Source: UBA9619 sp964630665 (GTDB lineage Bacteria > Pseudomonadota > Gammaproteobacteria > Arenicellales > UBA868). Taken from it: DNA of 7,736 nt. Each line of letters begins with the position of its first letter. Position 1 is the stretch's first letter. Location: assembly GCA_964630665.1 (NCBI GenBank), contig CAZVVN010000107.1:1-7736 (forward strand), written 5' to 3'. A program made the translations under genes and the position numbers. The notes under the pieces were generated by a model. It was not told where the DNA came from. It saw only the letters and a program-made list of their open reading frames with translations, and did no database searches. Positions 6,105 through 7,736 of this stretch are shown here, piece after piece.

Positions 6105-7085
6105 ATGGCCAGAGTGACCGATCGCAGTAGCTACGCCCGCCGCCGGTTGCTCGCCGGGACCTTGGGTCTGTCGTTGCTGGGCGGCTTTGGCGTATTGCGA
6201 TACGGCGGGCGGTTTACTGCCCGAGCGGGCGAGGCGACCAAACCAGGTTCTGACCAGCCCCAAGCCGGACTCGCCGCTGACGATAACAGTGCGGCAGTTG
6301 ACGATCCCGCGACGCGGCGCCTGACGCTCAAACATGCCGCCACACACTATAACAATGCCTACGAGTTCGGCTGGGACAAGACCGATCCGTACCGGCGTTC
6401 CGGCAAGTTCAAACTCGAACCGTGGGCAGTGACGTTCGACGGTCTGTGCCGGCGGCCTGGAACTTTCGGTGTTGATGACCTGATGGGTATGCCCTTCAGC
6501 CATCTGGAAGAGCGGATCTATGATTTTCGCTGCGTCGAGGCCTGGTCGATGGTGATTCCGTACAATGGCCGGCCGCTGCGCGATCTCATTGATGCGGTCG
6601 AGCCCATGACTTCGGCGCGTTACGTTGCCTTCACCAGCGTGCTGCGCCCGGACGAGATGCCCGGGCAGGCGTCGCCATTCAGTTCACTGGACTGGCCGTA
6701 CGTCGAGGCACTGACGATTGAAGAGGCTGTTCATCCACTCACCTTTGCGACCTTTGGCGTTTACGGAGATCGCAGCCTGCCCCAGAACGGCATGCCTTTG
6801 CGTATCACGGTGCCGTGGAAGTATGGATTCAAGTCGGCCAAATTCATCGTCAGGATCACGTTTACCGAACAGCGGCCGGCGGCTACCTGGCATCTGGAAA
6901 CGCCCTCCGAATACGGTTGGTACAGCAACGTCTACCCGTCCATCTCCCATCCCCGCTGGAGTCAGGCGACCGAACGACGCATCTGGGGTGATGGCAAAAT
7001 CGAGCGTATCCCCTCGCGCCCCTACAACGGTTACGCCGAGCAGGTCGCCCACCTTTACCCCGGCAGCAAGCAACAGTACCGGTGA
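6105..7085 (+). CDS. msrP: Protein-methionine-sulfoxide reductase catalytic subunit MsrP (YedY)
   Basis: MsrP is the periplasmic molybdopterin enzyme that reduces methionine sulfoxide in oxidised envelope proteins, using electrons delivered by MsrQ. The 326-residue length is close to the E. coli protein. The N-terminus is a Tat signal: ARRRLLAG (11-18, Leu where Phe is commonest), a hydrophobic stretch to about residue 32, and a possible A-R-A cleavage site at 39-41. The mature part shows YNNAYEFG (82-89), FRCVEAWSM (141-149) with Cys143 as the molybdenum thiolate ligand, and NGMPLRITVPWKYGFKSAK (228-246), typical of cofactor and substrate binding in this family. The start is supported by the signal peptide; the Shine-Dalgarno site is weak. 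A CATAAT -10-like box at 6065-6070 has no good -35 partner. The stop overlaps the msrQ GTG as GTGA (7082-7085), so the two are translationally coupled. I see no frameshift or missing key residue. Confidence 0.96.
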   Translation: MARVTDRSSYARRRLLAGTLGLSLLGGFGVLRYGGRFTARAGEATKPGSDQPQAGLAADDNSAAVDDPATRRLTLKHAATHYNNAYEFGWDKTDPYRRSGKFKLEPWAVTFDGLCRRPGTFGVDDLMGMPFSHLEERIYDFRCVEAWSMVIPYNGRPLRDLIDAVEPMTSARYVAFTSVLRPDEMPGQASPFSSLDWPYVEALTIEEAVHPLTFATFGVYGDRSLPQNGMPLRITVPWKYGFKSAKFIVRITFTEQRPAATWHLETPSEYGWYSNVYPSISHPRWSQATERRIWGDGKIERIPSRPYNGYAEQVAHLYPGSKQQYR

Positions 7086-7684
7086 AACGAGCACTGATTC
7101 ACGCGGCTCTGGCGTCGCCGGCCGTGTTGCTGACGCTGGCTTGGCAGTACGGCCAGCTGGGTGTCGATCCACAGAAAACGCTGATCTGGGAGACCGGCAT
7201 CTGGACGTTTAACCTGCTGATTCTGGTGGTGCTCATGCCGAGCGCCGCCCGTTGGGCACACTGGCCGGCTCTTATCGGCTATCGCAGAGTGGTCGGACTG
7301 TGGGCGTTCGCCTACGCGAGCACGCACTTTTTGTTCTTTGTGACGTTCCTGCTGGGCTGGGACATCATGAGGCTCGGCTCGGAGATCGTCGAGCGGCCTT
7401 ACGTGCTGGTCGGGTTCAACGCGTGGCTGATTCTTCTGGCCATGGCGGTGACTTCGACCCGGGGCTGGGTCCGTCGCCTGGGTCGGCGATGGCGGCGACT
7501 CCACACGCTGGTTTACGCAGCCCTGGTCCTGGCTGCGGTGCACTACCTGCTGATGATCCGCAGCGACTGGGGCTGGCCGGTGGCCTATGCGTCAATCGCG
7601 CTGCTGCTGCTCGGGTTGCGTGTTTTTCGCCGTGGCGTGTTCTCGCCGGAGCCTGCTGAAAGAGGGGAGATGGGTCTTAGATAG
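7082..7684 (+). CDS. msrQ: Heme-binding membrane subunit MsrQ (YedZ)
   Basis: MsrQ is the inner-membrane b-heme protein that takes electrons from the quinone pool (a flavin has also been proposed) and passes them to periplasmic MsrP. The 200-residue protein has about six hydrophobic helices, roughly at 5-22, 38-53, 69-92, 107-124, 140-158 and 164-181. Family signatures are plain: YRRVVGLWAFAYASTHFLFF (67-86), ERPYVLVGF (104-112), TSTRGWVRRLGRRWRRLH (124-141) and AAVHYLLM (151-158). His82, His141 and His154 are the expected heme ligands, matching His91, His151 and His164 of E. coli YedZ. The GTG start at 7082 overlaps the msrP stop by 4 bp and needs no strong Shine-Dalgarno site if translation is coupled. 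The C-terminal tail and stop codon run into a sharply AT-rich sequence, so the last few residues could be affected by a rearrangement, but the core is complete. Confidence 0.95.
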   Translation: MKRALIHAALASPAVLLTLAWQYGQLGVDPQKTLIWETGIWTFNLLILVVLMPSAARWAHWPALIGYRRVVGLWAFAYASTHFLFFVTFLLGWDIMRLGSEIVERPYVLVGFNAWLILLAMAVTSTRGWVRRLGRRWRRLHTLVYAALVLAAVHYLLMIRSDWGWPVAYASIALLLLGLRVFRRGVFSPEPAERGEMGLR

Positions 7685-7736
7685 ATATATAAGAGTTTCT
7701 ATCTGATATATAACATTTGATCAATTTTTCTTATAT
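7679..7736. repeat. AT-rich segment with direct and inverted repeats
   Basis: From about 7675 the composition changes from GC-rich to strongly AT-rich, right at the end of msrQ. It holds a 7-bp inverted repeat AGATAGA/TCTATCT (7679-7685 and 7698-7704, 12-nt loop), a direct repeat GATATATAA at 7684-7692 and 7705-7713 (21 bp apart), an 8-bp palindrome TTGATCAA (7717-7724), and TCTTATAT at 7729-7736, the exact reverse complement of ATATAAGA at 7687-7694. No coding sequence is visible. It could be a promoter or binding region for the next gene, a mobile-element end, or a low-quality contig end. Confidence 0.55.

Noticed and set aside
7679..7736. The AT-rich tail as a rho-independent terminator for msrPQ
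   Set aside because: The stem is short and almost entirely A-T, and the T-run at 7725-7729 follows a different small palindrome without a usable loop.

Overview
This GC-rich window carries nine densely packed protein-coding genes with short gaps, some in 4-bp stop/start overlaps. The makeup (TetR regulator, acyl-CoA chemistry, Tat-exported MsrP with MsrQ, Shine-Dalgarno sites) points to a proteobacterium, most likely a gammaproteobacterium. That assignment is inferred from gene content; no rRNA or other marker gene is present. I see no tRNA, rRNA, CRISPR array, transposase or phage gene.

Layout. (1) Positions 1-742, minus strand: a TetR-family repressor whose stop codon overlaps the start of a cobalamin-binding mutase subunit that runs off the left edge. 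(2) Positions 794-3523, plus strand: an alpha/beta hydrolase, an M20-family amidohydrolase and an unrecognised 167-residue protein with a possible C-terminal helix-turn-helix. (3) Positions 3551-5613, minus strand: a PaaK-like acyl-CoA ligase followed by an enoyl-CoA hydratase/isomerase, overlapping by 4 bp. (4) Positions 5720-7684, plus strand: a small DUF6122-like membrane protein, then the MsrP-MsrQ methionine sulfoxide reductase pair, also overlapping by 4 bp. (5) Positions 7685-7736: an abruptly AT-rich, repeat-filled tail.

How the genes fit together. The ligase and hydratase look like an activate-then-hydrate module for a carboxylic acid. The cobalamin-binding subunit suggests carbon-skeleton rearrangement of an acyl-CoA nearby. 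The TetR gene has a very good sigma70-like promoter with a near-palindrome over its likely transcription start, which suggests autorepression and possibly control of the divergent hydrolase. MsrPQ is a separate envelope-repair function: MsrQ passes quinone-derived electrons to periplasmic MsrP.

I found no clearly new multi-gene system. The most useful leads are the TetR promoter/operator and its conflict with the predicted start codon, the inverted 9-bp repeats between the ligase and the DUF6122-like gene, the unrecognised protein at 3020-3523, and the compositional break at the right end.
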